Assembly (NCBI GenBank): GCA_032718565.1
Contig: JAVGVS010000795.1
Span: 1-64,000 of the forward strand
Origin: Distichodus sexfasciatus
Taxonomy: Eukaryota > Chordata > Actinopteri > Characiformes > Distichodontidae
Direction of reading: 5' to 3'
Length of the DNA stretch: 64,000 bases
The number at the start of each line of letters is the position of its first letter. The first letter of the stretch is position 1. The position numbers and the translations under genes are program-made. Shown piece after piece: positions 31,201-42,199 of the stretch. Under the pieces are notes generated by a model. The model saw only the letters and a program-made list of their open reading frames with translations. It did no database searches and was not told the origin of the DNA.

Positions 31201-34200
31201 ATCGCCAGACACCAACTATCTCTTCATGGGAGACTACGTGGACCGAGGATATTACTCAGTAGAGACCGTCACACTGCTTGTGTCTTTAAAGGTAAAAGGG
31301 AAAAACCATTGATTGAAGACCCAGTAAGGTCAAAATAATATCAGCTCTAAGTTCTTTATATCAAAGAAACAGTTTTCACTAAACACCTTGTCAATTTTGA
31401 GTGAATATGAACATTGCTACGGTACTTTCTACGCTCGCATGTTGTATGCATGTCGGCTCAAAGCGCTGAAGCACCGCCCACTACCACAGGGCCCCTACCC
31501 ACATGCACTGTTAATAAAGATCACTCTAAAGTGGTGCAAGTAAAGTAAAATCTTCCCTTGTTGTGCCTTTGCAATATATGCTAGAAGGGATAAAGACAGT
31601 GACAGGATAGTGAGCATAGTCTGGGCTAATACGGAATACAACATGGGATAACAGCGGGGAAATATTTAGCAGGAACACAGCAGGGGAATGGCTAAAATGA
31701 CAGATGAACGCTGAAAAAACCTAGAAAGTTGATAGATTAGTGCAGATAGTCCACTAACTTACACTTTACCATGCATTACACCACCGCTATGATTCACATC
31801 TCAGCTAGCTCATACGGATTAGCTGTGTGTTCTCATGCATTTGTTAATCAGTTGGAGTTCTTTACAACAGGTTAAACACGCACACGTCATATTTTACACT
31901 TTATGAGGACACAAACTTACACTTGGTGGTTCAACGGCAGCTGCTGACGGTGAGGGAATGGAGATATTAAAGACTGCTTCAGACTTTCAGACAGACTCTC
32001 TTAGTGGACTTGCCCAGACTAGCAGGTAGGCTACTGACGCTATACAGGTGGGCAGGGCCAGAGCAGTAGATCTGGGGTGCGTTTCTCAAAAGCATAGTTG
32101 CTAACTATGCCACCTATCCAACAGCTAACAATGTACATTAGCAACTAACACAGTGTACAGTAGCAACTAACACAGTGAACATTAGCAACTAACAGTGTAG
32201 ATTAGCAACTAACAGTGTAGATTAGCAACTAACATAATGTACATTAGCAACTAACATAGTGTACATTAGCAACTAACATAGTGTACATTAGCAACTAAAA
32301 CAGTGTGCATTAGCAACTAACAGTGTAGATTAGCCACTAACATAGTATAGATTAGCCACTAACATAGTGTACATTAGCAACTAACAGTGTAGATTAGCCA
32401 TTAACATAGTGTACATTAGCAACTAACAGCGTAGATTAGCCACTAACATAGTGTACATTAGCAACTAACATAATGTATATTAGCAACTAACATAATGTAC
32501 ATTAGCAACTAACATAGTGTACATTAGCAACTAACATAGTGTACATTAGCAACTAACAGCGTAGATTAGTCACTAACATAGTGTACATTAGCAACTAACA
32601 TAATGTATATTAACAACTAACATAGTGTAGATTAGCAACTAACATAGTGTACATTAGCAACTAACATAATGTACATTAGCCACTAACATAGTGTAGATTA
32701 GCCACTAACACACTGTATATTAGCAACTAAATCAGTGTACATTAGCCACTAACAGTGTAGATTAGCCACTAACATAGTTTACATTAGCAACTAACATAAT
32801 GTACATTAGCCACTAACATAGTGTAGATTAGCAACTAACATAGTGTACATTAGCAACTAAATCAGTGTACATTAGCCACTAACAGTGTACATAAGCAACT
32901 AACATAATGTACATTAGCAACTAACAGTGTAGATTAGCAACTAACAATGTACATTTTAGCAACTAACATAGTGTACATTAGCAACTAACATTGTGTTGCT
33001 AATATAGTTAGCAGCTACACCCCCTGCCAGGGCTTTGCTAAACATAACCTCTCCATGTAAGCTGACTGTGTTTTAGTCCCACCCTGGAAAACCTGCTGTG
33101 AAAAGTTGTTAAACTGCATAACTACAAAACTACAGAAATCAGCATCTTTAATCTTGCTAATTGATAAATTTTGCTCTAAATTTTGGGATCGTATAGACTT
33201 TACGAGTCTTACACCCACCTTTGACGTGTGCAGGTTCGGTACCGGGAGCGGATCACCATCCTCAGAGGGAATCACGAAAGTCGGCAGATCACTCAGGTCT
33301 ACGGCTTCTACGACGAGTGCCTGAGGAAGTACGGCAACGCAAACGTCTGGAAATATTTCACTGACCTTTTCGACTACCTTCCCCTCACAGCCCTGGTGGA
33401 CACACAGGTAACAACCCAAAACATGCATTAATTACATTAATACTTATGAGATCACTCCCCAATCAAATGCAGAAGAGATTCAGATTTTAAGTCAAACTAA
33501 TAATTCACCTTCTTTTCTCGCTAATGGAAGGGTAAAAGTAGAGGTGCACAATATGGGAATTATTGGCATATGTCGATACCGATGAATGTGGAAGTCAGAG
33601 TTGAGAGCGTTCCACTGCACGCTCAGTATTTTGGCACAAAAAAGTGCCATAACTCTGACATTTCTAACACAGCACCAAGTCAAGTAAGCGTGAAAGCATT
33701 CTAATTTATGTGTATGTAGATATTCTGCCTCCATGGAGGACTGTCTCCATCCATCGACACACTGGATCACATCCGCGCCCTGGACCGCATTCAGGAGGTC
33801 CCTCATGAGGTTTGCACCGGTTTTTGTCCAATTTCACACTGAAATAAAGGTCATTTGTGTGTTGTTTGTCATGGGATTAGTGTTTAATTGCCAGTTAAAA
33901 GATGCTGTAAGTTGTTTTATTTTGTATAATACAAATAGCAAGTCTTTACACTAAATTTAGATGGGACTCATTCAACAATACAACCATAGTCTCCTTTCCT
34001 AGTGAGTTTGTTCATTTTAATGCTGACTTGTACTTGCATAGACACCCTTTGCTGCAACGGGTAAATCATGTGTAAATAGTCTCTACTCTCTAGAGGTGTA
34101 ACGATTGAACTTTGATTCAATGAACAGCAAAACCTTTATCATTAATTAATGTTAAAGTAACGTCCCTAACCAAGCAAGCGCAGAGACGTCAGCAGGTTTC

Positions 34201-37200
34201 ATCACAACTTTTATTAAGCTTGATAACACACGCTGCTGTGATCAAATGATATTTTAGTTGCTTTTTGTGATGTGATATGAATGAGTGTGATGGGGTTAAA
34301 TCTGCATATGATAGTATCTCGATCGATCACTGGCTCCTGAACTGAATCAGTATCAAAACCGGAAAATCTGAACTTAAACATTTTAGGCTTTATGATATCA
34401 GAATTGCGTCATAATCACATTTCATCACAGTACGACTTGATATTGATTCAGTGGACACTAGTTCAACGTCTGCCAGTATCACGAAGTCTGCTACGATACA
34501 ATTTCAATTTGATTCTATTCAGGAGCCAGTGATTTGACACTGGGCTCAAGCAGACACTTAAATGAAAATCAATCTTCTCTATTAACAAAAATAGACCTTT
34601 TATTCAATATACAGTGACGCTATAATATGTCTGATCGATGTTTTAATTTTGGATCGATGCTGTGGGATTACTGAATTGATGAATCGAGGTTGATTGATGT
34701 ATCGTTACTCCCACTTGGAAAAGTTGGCCACACTTCCCATTCCATTTTTTGGCAAAACATCTGATGATTTAAAAAAAAACTAAAGCCCTGGTTTCTGATG
34801 GTCAGGGCCCCATGTGTGACCTGCTGTGGTCTGACCCGGATGACCGCGGCGGTTGGGGAATCTCCCCCAGAGGGGCGGGGTACACATTCGGACAGGACAT
34901 CTCCGAAACCTTCAATCACGCCAACTGCCTGACACTGGTCTCCAGAGCTCACCAGCTAGTGATGGAGGTAACACCGGCTGGACGGCTGGAATAGCTGGAT
35001 GAATGGATGTATAGCTGGATGGATGGATAGATGAATAGCTAGATGGGTGGATGGATGTATAGCTGGATGGATGCATGGATGAATAGCTGGATGGATGGAT
35101 GAATAGCTGGACGGATGGATGGATGGATGAATAGCTGGATGGATGGATGGATGAATAGCTGGACAGATGGATGGATGAATAGCTGGATGGATGGATGGAT
35201 GGATGAATAGCTAGATGGATGGATAGATTTATAGCTGGATGGATGGGTGGATGGATGTATAGCTGGATGGATGGATGAATAGCTGGATGGATGGATGGAT
35301 GGATGGATGAATAGCTGGATGAATAGCTATATGGATGGATGGATGGAGTCATTATAGACGGGTAGTCATTATAAACAGATAATCATACTGATTGGACTGG
35401 TGCAACCCTAGTCCTGACGTTGTGAAATCCATTCTTTCAGGGCTACAACTGGTGTCACGAGCGCAACGTGGTAACAATCTTCAGTGCCCCAAATTACTGC
35501 TATCGCTGTGGTAACCAGGCGGCCATCATGGAACTGGACGACACACTCAAGTACTCATTGTGAGTATATAAACAGACAGCTGACCATCCCAATGACTATA
35601 TCATGACCTCTGTATTTGACCTATACGTGAAGGAGCAGTGGCAACACCCAGGGCGCAGCGTTTTGGGATGTTAATTTGCTCATGCGTACCAGTCCGGGAC
35701 TTGAACTAGCGACCGTCAACGATCACAGCACAGGGCCAACTCCCTAACCGTTACACTACCAACTGCCCTCCACTGTTAATAATGTCATAATAGAGCTTTA
35801 CCTGAGTTCTTCAACAAAGAAATGTGAGAGCTCTGGTTTTAACATCCCAGACTGTACCTTTAGCCTGAGTTAGACCTTGCCAATATATTATGTGCCATTT
35901 ACGTTTAATGCATTTAGCAGGCGTTCTCCTCCAGAGCGACATCCATTTCCTAATTACAGAAACGGTCATGATCGATTGATTTAATGGGTCCAGGCAAGCA
36001 CAATTTGTTTTTCAGTAAATATAGACATACAGTGTTACCTCGGTTCTCAAACTTTACCCGTTCCAGAAGATGGTTCATATGTCAAAGTTAGTAAATTTTC
36101 AACATAAGAATCAATGTAAAACTAAATTAGTCCGTTCCTGGTTCCAAAAATACACCAATAGTTCAACGGTCCTACACATGAAAGCTTGCTTTTGCGGCTG
36201 GTCTAAGTACAAAATAAATGATTTAAGTCTGACAATTTCCATCAAAAATAATGATTGAGTGCCGAATTGTTGGATTTTGTTGGCAATTTTACTAATTTTC
36301 ATATAAAAACAATACAAACGTGTGAAATGACAAAGCAGTTTGTGATGGCCAGATAGAAACGCCAATCAATTGATGGTTCTTGTCATACAAGTTTATATGA
36401 CTTCAGGACAAAGTACAAAATGAATGGTGGAATTCTGACTTCAATGACAGAAAAAACTGTTTTAGTGACAAATTGTTGAAATTTTGCACTCTGTGCAATC
36501 TTGTAATTTCCCGTATAAACCATGACGGAGTGCTTGGTGTGTCTTCCAAGATTTCGTTCGTACTCCAAGCTCCAATTTTGGCAAAAAATTCTTTGTACTC
36601 CAAAATGCAGTTCGAGAACCGAGATACCTCTATAAATCATACTGTATACTAACATTTGGTCCAAAAATATTGTGACTGTGGGGCAGCTGGTGGTGTAACG
36701 GTAGGGTGTTCGCCCTGTGATCAGAAGGTCGCAGGTTCAAATCCAGGGCCAGTAAAGTTACCACAGAGGTACTCATTAGCAAGGTACTGTCCCCAAGCAC
36801 GGATGGGTCAAATGCAGAGGTCACATTTGTTTGTGGTGCACTGTGTGCTGTGGTGTGTGCACAATGAAAAATAATTACTCACTTTTCAAGATTTGAATTT
36901 TGATACTTATTTCCCAACTCTAACCTGAGTTTTAAACATTCAAATTTAAAAGAAATTACACATGAGAGTTTTGGTTTGACCATTCCAGAAGGCAAATTTT
37001 GTTTTAGCTTTAAACATTCAGGGTAAAAAAAATGAAATGTGTGTTGCTGGCGTTAATAACTCAAAAATGCACCTTTAAAGTGAGTTCTGAAAATAAAGTT
37101 TTAAAGCAAATGAAACATGAGAGTTGTTGAGAGTTTAACATCCAAAAAAACACCTTTATGGCCAATTTCCTAGTCGAGGATTAAGCCTAGCCCTAGACTA

Positions 37201-39173
37201 GCTTTGAGTTTGAATGGTAAATCTTCATTGGTACTACAACTTGGTTCAAGACTAGGCTTTAATCCATGAGCAAGAAACCAGTTCTTAAAGTTTTAAAGCA
37301 AATTAGTTTGGTTTTAACATTCCAGACCGCATCTTTAAACAGAGTTTTAAACGCCCAGTTTTAAGGCAAATTTAATGTGAGTTGTGTTAGTGTTGACCAG
37401 TGTTGGGGAGTAACGGAATACATGTACCGGCGTTACGTATTTAGAATACAAAATATGAGTAACTGTATTCCGTTACAGTTACCGTTTAAATAGGTGATAA
37501 TTAGAATACAGTTACTTTGTTGAAATAAATGGATTACACGGCGGTCTGTTCCTGTTTCATATGTGAGGCTATCTCCTCTCTATCCCCTCTCTAAGTTTGG
37601 TAATTCCACGCATTGCCGGAAACCCAAACAAAACACGCAGTAAGAGGCTCTAATGTAAGCGTGCTGTTAATGTTGGTGGCGTCAGTTACACAATGGACCC
37701 GGAGCCAGCACAACAGAGCCAGCAGTGCCCGGGCAGGAATGTATTTCTTACTCGGAAATTTCGTGTTTGCTCCTTTAGAGTAAATATATTGTCTATTCAG
37801 GGAGATTTGGGTTTAACAGCCAATTGGTAGAGAAAAACAAACAAGAATTTGCAGGATGTGATTGCTACATTCATGTTGTTTCCATTGATTCATTATGCCT
37901 CTGCCTCAATAGAGTACAAAACTGGATGCATCTAAATTTTCTCCAGTTAAATAAGGACAAAACAGAAATAATCTTGTTTGGAAACAAAGAGGGAAGATCA
38001 AATCTAAGCACCTACTTAGAATCTAGAGCCCTTAAAACAACAAAGCATGTTAAAAATCTTGGTGTAATCATGGACGGAGATCTTGACTTCAGTGAACATA
38101 TTAAGTCGATATCAAAATCAGCATTCTGGCATCTTAAAAACATAGCTAAAGTCAGAGATCTTGTGTCCCATCAAGACCTTGCAAAACTTATACATGCCTT
38201 TATCTCCTGCAGGGTTGATTACTGTAATGCTCTTCTCACCGGGATTCCTAAAAAGTCCATTAGACAGCTCCAGCTCATTCAAAATGCAGCTGCCAGAGTT
38301 CTAACCAGAACTAAGAAAAGAGATCACATCACGCCAATTCTCAGGTCCCTGCATTGGCTTCCAGTTCAGTACGGAATTGATTTCAAAACACTACTAATTC
38401 TGTACAAGTCACTAAACGGGTCGGGCCCTAATTACATCTCTGATATGTTTGATGTTTACACTCCTGGTAGGTCCCTAAGATCTGCAGGTTCAGGCCAGCT
38501 GGTGGTGAAAAGAATTGAAACTAGACACGGTGAAATGGCGTTTTGCCACTATGCTGCCCAATGCTGGAACCAACTGCCCATTAATGTCAGATCTGCCCCA
38601 ACTACGACAATTTTTAAACGAATGCTAAAGACTGCACTTTTCTATGCTGCTTTTCCCACACTCGAGTGCCGAGCTGTTGACTGTGACTGATTTTAAAATA
38701 TTTTATAGCACTTTTAATCATTTTATTTCTCTTATTTCTTATTTTTCAATCTTTAATTTAATTTTTTTTTACTTCTTTTCTCATTATTCTTTCTTTTTAT
38801 CTTTAATTTTAACATTTTAACATTGTTTCTGTAAAGCACATTGAATGACCCTTGTGTATGATAATGTGCTCTATAAATAAACTTGCCTTGCCTCATGTAG
38901 TTGTAAAAAGCATGACAATATATTAAGTAATCCAAAGGATTCAGAATACGTTTCTCACATTGAGTAACTTAACGGAATACGTTACGAACTACATTTTGGG
39001 GCATGTATTCTGTAATCTGTAGTGGAATCCATTTGAAAAGTGACCTTCCCAACCCTGGTGTTGACCGTCCAGATTTAAGCTGAGTCTGTTTGTTTTTCAG
39101 CTTGCAGTTCGACCCTGCGCCCAGAAGAGGCGAGCCGCACGTCACGCGCCGCACCCCCGACTACTTCCTGTAA
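25099..39173 (+). CDS. ppp2ca: Protein phosphatase 2A catalytic subunit, complete, seven exons
   Basis: join(25099-25200, 31082-31291, 33234-33407, 33720-33809, 34806-34967, 35441-35559, 39101-39173) gives 309 residues, the exact length of vertebrate PP2A-C. It is the Ser/Thr phosphatase of the PP2A holoenzyme, acting in cytosol and nucleus with A and B subunits. Metal-ligand and catalytic residues are all present: GDVHG (D57, H59), GDYVDRG (D85, R89), RGNHE (N117, H118), H167, H241, and the TPDYFL tail with Y307 and L309, the carboxyl-methylation site. YRERI (YPERI in the beta isoform) and the C5orf24 neighbour favour alpha. Differences from human include VDTQ for VDGQ and NHANCL for NHANGL. 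All seven junctions have GT-AG sites at the mammalian positions. Confidence 0.96.
25545..26545. repeat. About 40-bp monomer array with higher-order spacing in ppp2ca intron 1
   Basis: About 25 head-to-tail monomers of 39-41 bp of the type GTTCCCTGCGAAGTGAAGGG-CGCGTTCCAATTGTCCGCTA fall into at least four variants (ending TTGTCCGCTA, GTTGCTTGGCA, TTCTTCATAA, TTGTCTGGTA). The CTTGTTGCTTGGCA variant recurs at about 25618, 25738, 25898, 26018, 26138 and 26398, giving 120- or 160-bp larger units. One monomer is truncated near 26285. Long minus-strand open frames are a by-product. Confidence 0.9.
26800..27256 (+). pseudogene. Remnant of a hAT-type transposase / BED-like zinc-finger gene
   Basis: Two open pieces resemble the N-terminus of fish hAT-type transposase-derived proteins: [15 protein letters not shown] with [10 protein letters not shown] (26800-26886), then [20 protein letters not shown] and [20 protein letters not shown] (27092-27220). 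C-x2-C and H-x5-H spacing suggests a BED-like finger. The pieces are separated by about 200 bp without homology, and an A13 run interrupts the first. The downstream catalytic region is absent. It lies in ppp2ca intron 1. Confidence 0.6.
27858..27975 (+). pseudogene. Second, decayed copy of the same transposase segment
   Basis: Nucleotides GGGAGAAAGCTCATCCAGCA and AAAGTGACA, then GACAGTGTTTCTG and GCTGCACAATGGA, match 27178-27252 closely, but frameshifts and stops break the frame. Confidence 0.65.
28000..31081. other. Remainder of ppp2ca intron 1
   Basis: AT-rich intron. A MITE-like stretch with GGCGTAGGGAGTAGGGGGCG and CTCATGTAGTGCACTACTTAG lies at 28690-28800. Bases 29138-29300 carry the AAAGTCAAAGTAAACTTTRTT repeat. 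30900-31070 contains a duplicated CCTAGGGG..CC motif. No coding exon was seen. Confidence 0.6.
29138..29300. repeat. Retroelement-like 3' fragment, copy 1
   Basis: AAAGTCAAAGTAAACTTTGTT, then TATACAGAGAGGCAATACGA and CGTGGCTCCA, matches 62104-62300 (ACAGATACATAGAGAGATGA-GACGACGTGGCTCCAG). Read on minus it ends AATAAAGTTTACTTTGACTT in the other copy, a LINE/SINE-like tail. Confidence 0.6.
31082..31291 (+). CDS. ppp2ca: ppp2ca exon 2
   Basis: TTTCCAG|GCTAAAGAG to TTAAAG|GTAAAA, 70 codons (35-104). It contains [10 protein letters not shown] and [12 protein letters not shown], with the metal-binding Asp and His residues. Confidence 0.97.
32125..32995. repeat. 22-bp minisatellite in ppp2ca intron 2, about 40 copies
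   Basis: Head-to-tail units of CATAGTGTACATTAGCAACT-AA, with 20-bp forms (CAGTGTAGATTAGCAACTAA) and GCAACT/GCCACT variants. The array is bounded by the opposite-sense motif TTGCTAACTATG at 32097-32110 and GTTGCTAATATAGTTAGC at 32995-33012. Confidence 0.92.
33234..33407 (+). CDS. ppp2ca: ppp2ca exon 3
   Basis: GTGCAG|GTTCGG to ACACAG|GTAACA, 58 codons (105-162): [16 protein letters not shown] through [14 protein letters not shown] is the alpha-isoform form. Confidence 0.97.
33543..33717. mobile_element. hAT-like fragment in ppp2ca intron 3
   Basis: It begins GAGGTGCACAATATGGGAAT, typical of a MITE terminus, and continues with GTATTTTGGCACAAAAAAGT and ACATTTCTAACACAGCACCA, the uninterrupted form of the repeat split by the LTR at 4590-5173. 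It runs to within a few bases of the exon 4 acceptor. Confidence 0.6.
33720..33809 (+). CDS. ppp2ca: ppp2ca exon 4
   Basis: ATGTAG|ATATTC to CATGAG|GTTTGC, 30 codons (163-192): [18 protein letters not shown] to VPHE, with metal-ligand H167. Confidence 0.95.
34091..34715. mobile_element. hAT-like MITE in ppp2ca intron 4
   Basis: It begins TAGAGGTGTAACGATTGAAC and ends TGATGTATCGTTACTCCCA, imperfect inverted termini. The inner block AAGTCTGCTACGATACAATT then TTCAGGAGCCAGTGAT identifies the same family as the nsd1 intron-2 element. Confidence 0.7.
34806..34967 (+). CDS. ppp2ca: ppp2ca exon 5
   Basis: GGTCAG|GGCCCC to ATGGAG|GTAACA, 54 codons (193-246): [17 protein letters not shown] to RAHQLVME, including H241. 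Confidence 0.97.
34986..35346. repeat. GGATGGAT/GAATAGCT array in ppp2ca intron 5
   Basis: Irregular units of GGATGGATGAATAGCT with TGTATAGCT variants start just after the exon 5 donor. The reverse-strand open frame (His/Pro/Ser-rich) is an artefact of the array. Confidence 0.92.
35441..35559 (+). CDS. ppp2ca: ppp2ca exon 6
   Basis: TTTCAG|GGCTAC to TCATT|GTGAGT, 119 nt ending in phase 2: [20 protein letters not shown] to LKYS(F). The next exon supplies the last base of the Phe codon. Confidence 0.96.
35612..35770 (-). mobile_element. tRNA-derived SINE, copy B (partial)
   Basis: Minus strand: GGTTAGGGAGTTGGCCCTGT, then CAAGTCCCGGAC and TGCTCCTTCACG. It matches copy A over the head but lacks the tail. 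Confidence 0.65.
36676..36880 (+). mobile_element. tRNA-derived SINE, copy C
   Basis: GGGGCAGCTGGTGGTGTAAC (A-box-like), GCAGGTTCAAATCC (B box), GCAAGGTACTGTCCCCAAGC, AAATGCAGAGGTCACATTTG and a tail GTGCACTGTGTGCTGTGG-TGTGTGCACAATGAAAA. It is the least decayed copy. Confidence 0.82.
37398..39057. mobile_element. hAT-type element in ppp2ca intron 6 with perfect 8-bp target duplication
   Basis: It starts CAGTGTTGGGGAGTAACG and ends CTTCCCAACCCTG. Both sides are flanked by GTGTTGAC (37390-37397 and 39058-39065). The 8-bp duplication points to the hAT superfamily. It contains an L2 insertion (37876-38892). The outer sequence recurs at 59526-60761. No transposase was recognised. Confidence 0.82.
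37876..38892 (+). pseudogene. 5'-truncated L2/CR1-type LINE with RT C-terminal remnant
   Basis: The open part (to TGA 38688) contains [53 protein letters not shown] and [15 protein letters not shown], the region after the catalytic core of fish L2/CR1-type reverse transcriptases. The YxDD motif and endonuclease are missing. The 3' tail reads TGTGCTCTATAAATAAACTT-GCCTTGCC. A TCATG duplication flanks it (37871-37875 and 38893-38897), and the related element at 60586-60618 shows the site without the LINE. Confidence 0.85.
39101..39173 (+). CDS. ppp2ca: ppp2ca exon 7 (C-terminal tail)
   Basis: GTTTTTCAG|C then [29 protein letters not shown] and YFL, then TAA at 39171. Y307 and L309 are the regulatory tail residues. 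The 3'UTR follows directly. Confidence 0.97.
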
Positions 39174-39208
39174 CGTCTCCGTGCCTGAAGCAGCGCCCTC
39201 TACTGGAC

Positions 39209-39250
<42 letters not shown>

Positions 39251-39385
39251 AAAATCCAAAAATCATCACCAAATAAATCACTTTCATTTCTCTGTTAGCA
39301 ACTTCCTCAGCTTTTCATTTCGTCCATGGACCAAGATGTGTGCCATTAACGAAACGCAATACGCCACAATCACGAAAATCCAGAA

Positions 39386-39420
<35 letters not shown>

Positions 39421-39985
39421 TGCTGAAATATGTTCAGGGGAAAGTGTTGTTTTTCCCCCACATGCAGTATTTAATATATAAACTGCTTTAATTTCATGGA
39501 ATATGAAAATCTTCACTCTCCATACAGCTTCATAGGTTTAAACTCCTGCAGCTCCGCAACAATAAATTGTGTTCTCTTCTTTTGGGTTTGTGTTCACTTT
39601 TTGGGTTTGGCTTCTTCGGCTGACGAGTATTAACATTGTGGTTGAAAAATAAAATAACATTTTGACATCCAGAAGGACAGTCCCGAATAAAAGATCCACT
39701 TTTGTACTTGTTGGTTTAAAAGACGAAAAGGGAAAATCTAAATGATAAAAGCTTTTGTCCTGCACTTTTTCCAGTACAATCGTTCTCAGTATTGTTAGAT
39801 GGTAGAAGAACTACAAGCGGTTTTATTTCTAACTGCGTTGTGTCTCCTTCCTCACTGACTTGCAACACCGAGCACTTAATTATTTTGTTGTGTAAAAAAT
39901 GCCAATGTAGACTCCTTTCGCTATGACAATGAAAATGTTCACACTGTTTTTAATGCCTAGGATTAAAGCTGTTTTTTCTGCCAAG
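39174..39985 (+). other. ppp2ca 3'UTR with probable poly(A) signal
   Basis: AT-rich 3'UTR containing two CA arrays (39208-39247 and 39386-39413). ATTAAA at 39962 is followed by a TTTTCTG and GT-rich stretch (GTCTTTGTCGTTGTGTGTTG), a good cleavage context. Earlier AATAAA-like signals occur near 39272, 39561 and 39687. Confidence 0.55.
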
Positions 39986-42180
39986 TGTCTTTGTCGTTGT
40001 GTGTTGCGTGTGTGTTTCTGTTCTGGGTTTTTAACAGTTTGTGAGGCTTTATTGATCATTTTCCACTAAAGCACTGAGATTTGTCATATTTGTTTTTTAA
40101 AAATATATATTTGTGAGGGAATTTTTTGTGTGTGCAAGGACCAGGGGTGTCACCAGCCGATTTCTACTGCTTTAGTCCATGTGTATTTTTGAGTCTAGCC
40201 CGAGTAGCCAAAATGATTGTACAATTGTTTCGCTTATTTATTTCATTACTATGCTTGCATCTGAAAATTAAATCATAATTTATGCAGTCCAATATCGTCT
40301 GTAGTCTACTATAGCACATTTTATAGACGGTATACAAATTGAAAACAATCCTGGGCTCTTCTGTGAATTTAAACCCGGTCCAGACTAAGCCCAGGCTTCT
40401 CATAAGACACGTCCTCTTACGCAAAAATGACAAGGCACATCATATTTTTCCTCATGAGGAGAAAAATACTTAAATAAAAACGTTTTAGGTGTGATTTGAA
40501 AAATTAGTATGTATTTGCTTCCTGATGTCCTCACAAGGACATGCAGTGTAGTTGTTTATTTTATAAAATAAAAATAACAATATGTTAAAATACGTATTTA
40601 GACAGTTAAAATGAAGTAAAGAATATGAATCTAAATAGAAGTAAAAAAAAAAATCCAAAAATGAATTAAATAAAAATAAAATGAGATATAGCATTTTTGG
40701 TGGCGACATTTTGCTCGTCATGTTGGAATAATTATTTTCCGTCCAGCAGATGGCACAATTTTGCCTTTTTACGTACTGGTGGGTTGGTATTGGTGGATAT
40801 GGACTAACAGAGTCGTATTTGCATGCACTCATTTACTGAAGAGAGTGATTATTAGTCATTGTGAACACAGCACAGCACACAGTGCGCCACAACCAAATGT
40901 GACTTCTGCATTTGGCCAATCCATGAAGGTGCAGTGGGCAGCTGACATGGGCAGTACCCGGGGAGCGGTGCTTGGGGGCAGTACCTTGCTCAGGAGTACC
41001 TCAGTGGAACCTTTACCGGTCCGGGATTCAAACCGGTGACCTGCGGATCACGGGGCCACTTCCCTAACCGTTACACCACCAACTGCACCGTGATACTGTT
41101 ATTTGACATTTTTATACAATATTACATATGGGTAAATGTATTTTTGGTGTAAATTGTATTTGTGGTTTATTCTGAAAAGCCAGAGTAATGGTTGAAATTG
41201 GGGGTGTTTGGACATCTGACCCCCTGATCAAGACCCAGACAGCCCAAACAGACAAAATCAGTTTTGAGTGGGTTCATTGGGTTCAGCTGTTATCTGTTCT
41301 CAGCATGAAGGAACATTGTAATGTAAATTTCAGACAGTACTAATGTGGAGCATTTCTTAACCTCTTCAGCATTACTAGAAGCAGCACCTTGTTGATTCAT
41401 TCTCATTCAGTGACTGATTGGTTGGTGTTGCTGTTTGACGTGTGTTGGTAAATGTAACTATGAGCAAAAGTCTAACTTGTTGAAAATCTCTTATTTTACA
41501 AGCTTCATCTTCGTGTTGCAAGTGTGTGGTCTACAAATGCAAGCTAACGTCTAGAAGTTGAATTGCTCACCATCGTCTTTCAGAGGAAGCTTCAGTCAGC
41601 TACTACTTTTGACGATGTGTGTCTTTTTGATATTATCTCTACCTCCAGGTTCACTCATATGTTGTGTCACACTGAAGACTTCACTTAAAGGTGTGAGAGA
41701 ATTTGCCACCACTGAACTCAATGCCCTTTATATAGCAAACACCTGTAAACGGCATATCACATGGCGTAAACCACTGTATGAATTTCACCTCCCCAATCAG
41801 GGGTTCCAACTTCCTGATGCCAAGTCTTTGGGAGTCATGAGGAACTACTGCATTTACACATATTAACGAGTTAGTGTTCAATTTATTTAAAAAAAAGAGA
41901 ATAAAAATGTAGGCAGTTTATCTCCTTGAAAAAATGAGCGTGATCTTGTTTGAGAGTGTGTAGTTATGGAACATAAAAACAACAGATGAGTAAAACCACA
42001 GAACATGCAGGGGTTGTTACATTTTGGAGGTAAACTCTCTAAGACACACTGGTGCTGAATAAGGCGGTGGATATAAATAACCTGCAGGGGAAACTGCAAC
42101 GTGATGCCACCTGAAGGGAAGGTCAGGAAAGGTGAGGAGCTTACTTAGAGGATGACGGAAGTAGCAGAGCTTCCCCACCC
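39986..42180. other. Intergenic sequence after ppp2ca
   Basis: No recognisable coding gene. Apart from the SINE at 40855-41085, only AT-rich unique-looking sequence was seen. An open frame at 41558-41866 has no family resemblance I can name. Confidence 0.55.
40855..41085 (-). mobile_element. tRNA-derived SINE, copy D
   Basis: Minus strand: GGTTTGAATCCCGGACC (B-box-like), GAGCAAGGTACTGCCCCC, AAATGCAGAAGTCACATTTG and GTGCGCACTG..GTGCTGTGCTGTG. Same family as copies A, C and E. Confidence 0.8.
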
Positions 42181-42199
42181 CCGTGTGCACTTAAACATA

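Noticed and set aside
32125..32995. CRISPR-like regular repeats
   Set aside because: Units are contiguous with no unique spacers, and the genome is a vertebrate.
34912..35352. His/Pro/Ser-rich minus-strand open frame
   Set aside because: Translation of the GATG array, antisense to ppp2ca exon 5.
36676..36760. Possible tRNA gene (B box GGTTCAAATCC)
   Set aside because: It has no proper cloverleaf or anticodon arm and shares an extended body with four other SINE copies.
41558..41866. 102-codon plus-strand open frame
   Set aside because: No recognisable domain, splice context or codon bias. It is likely chance.
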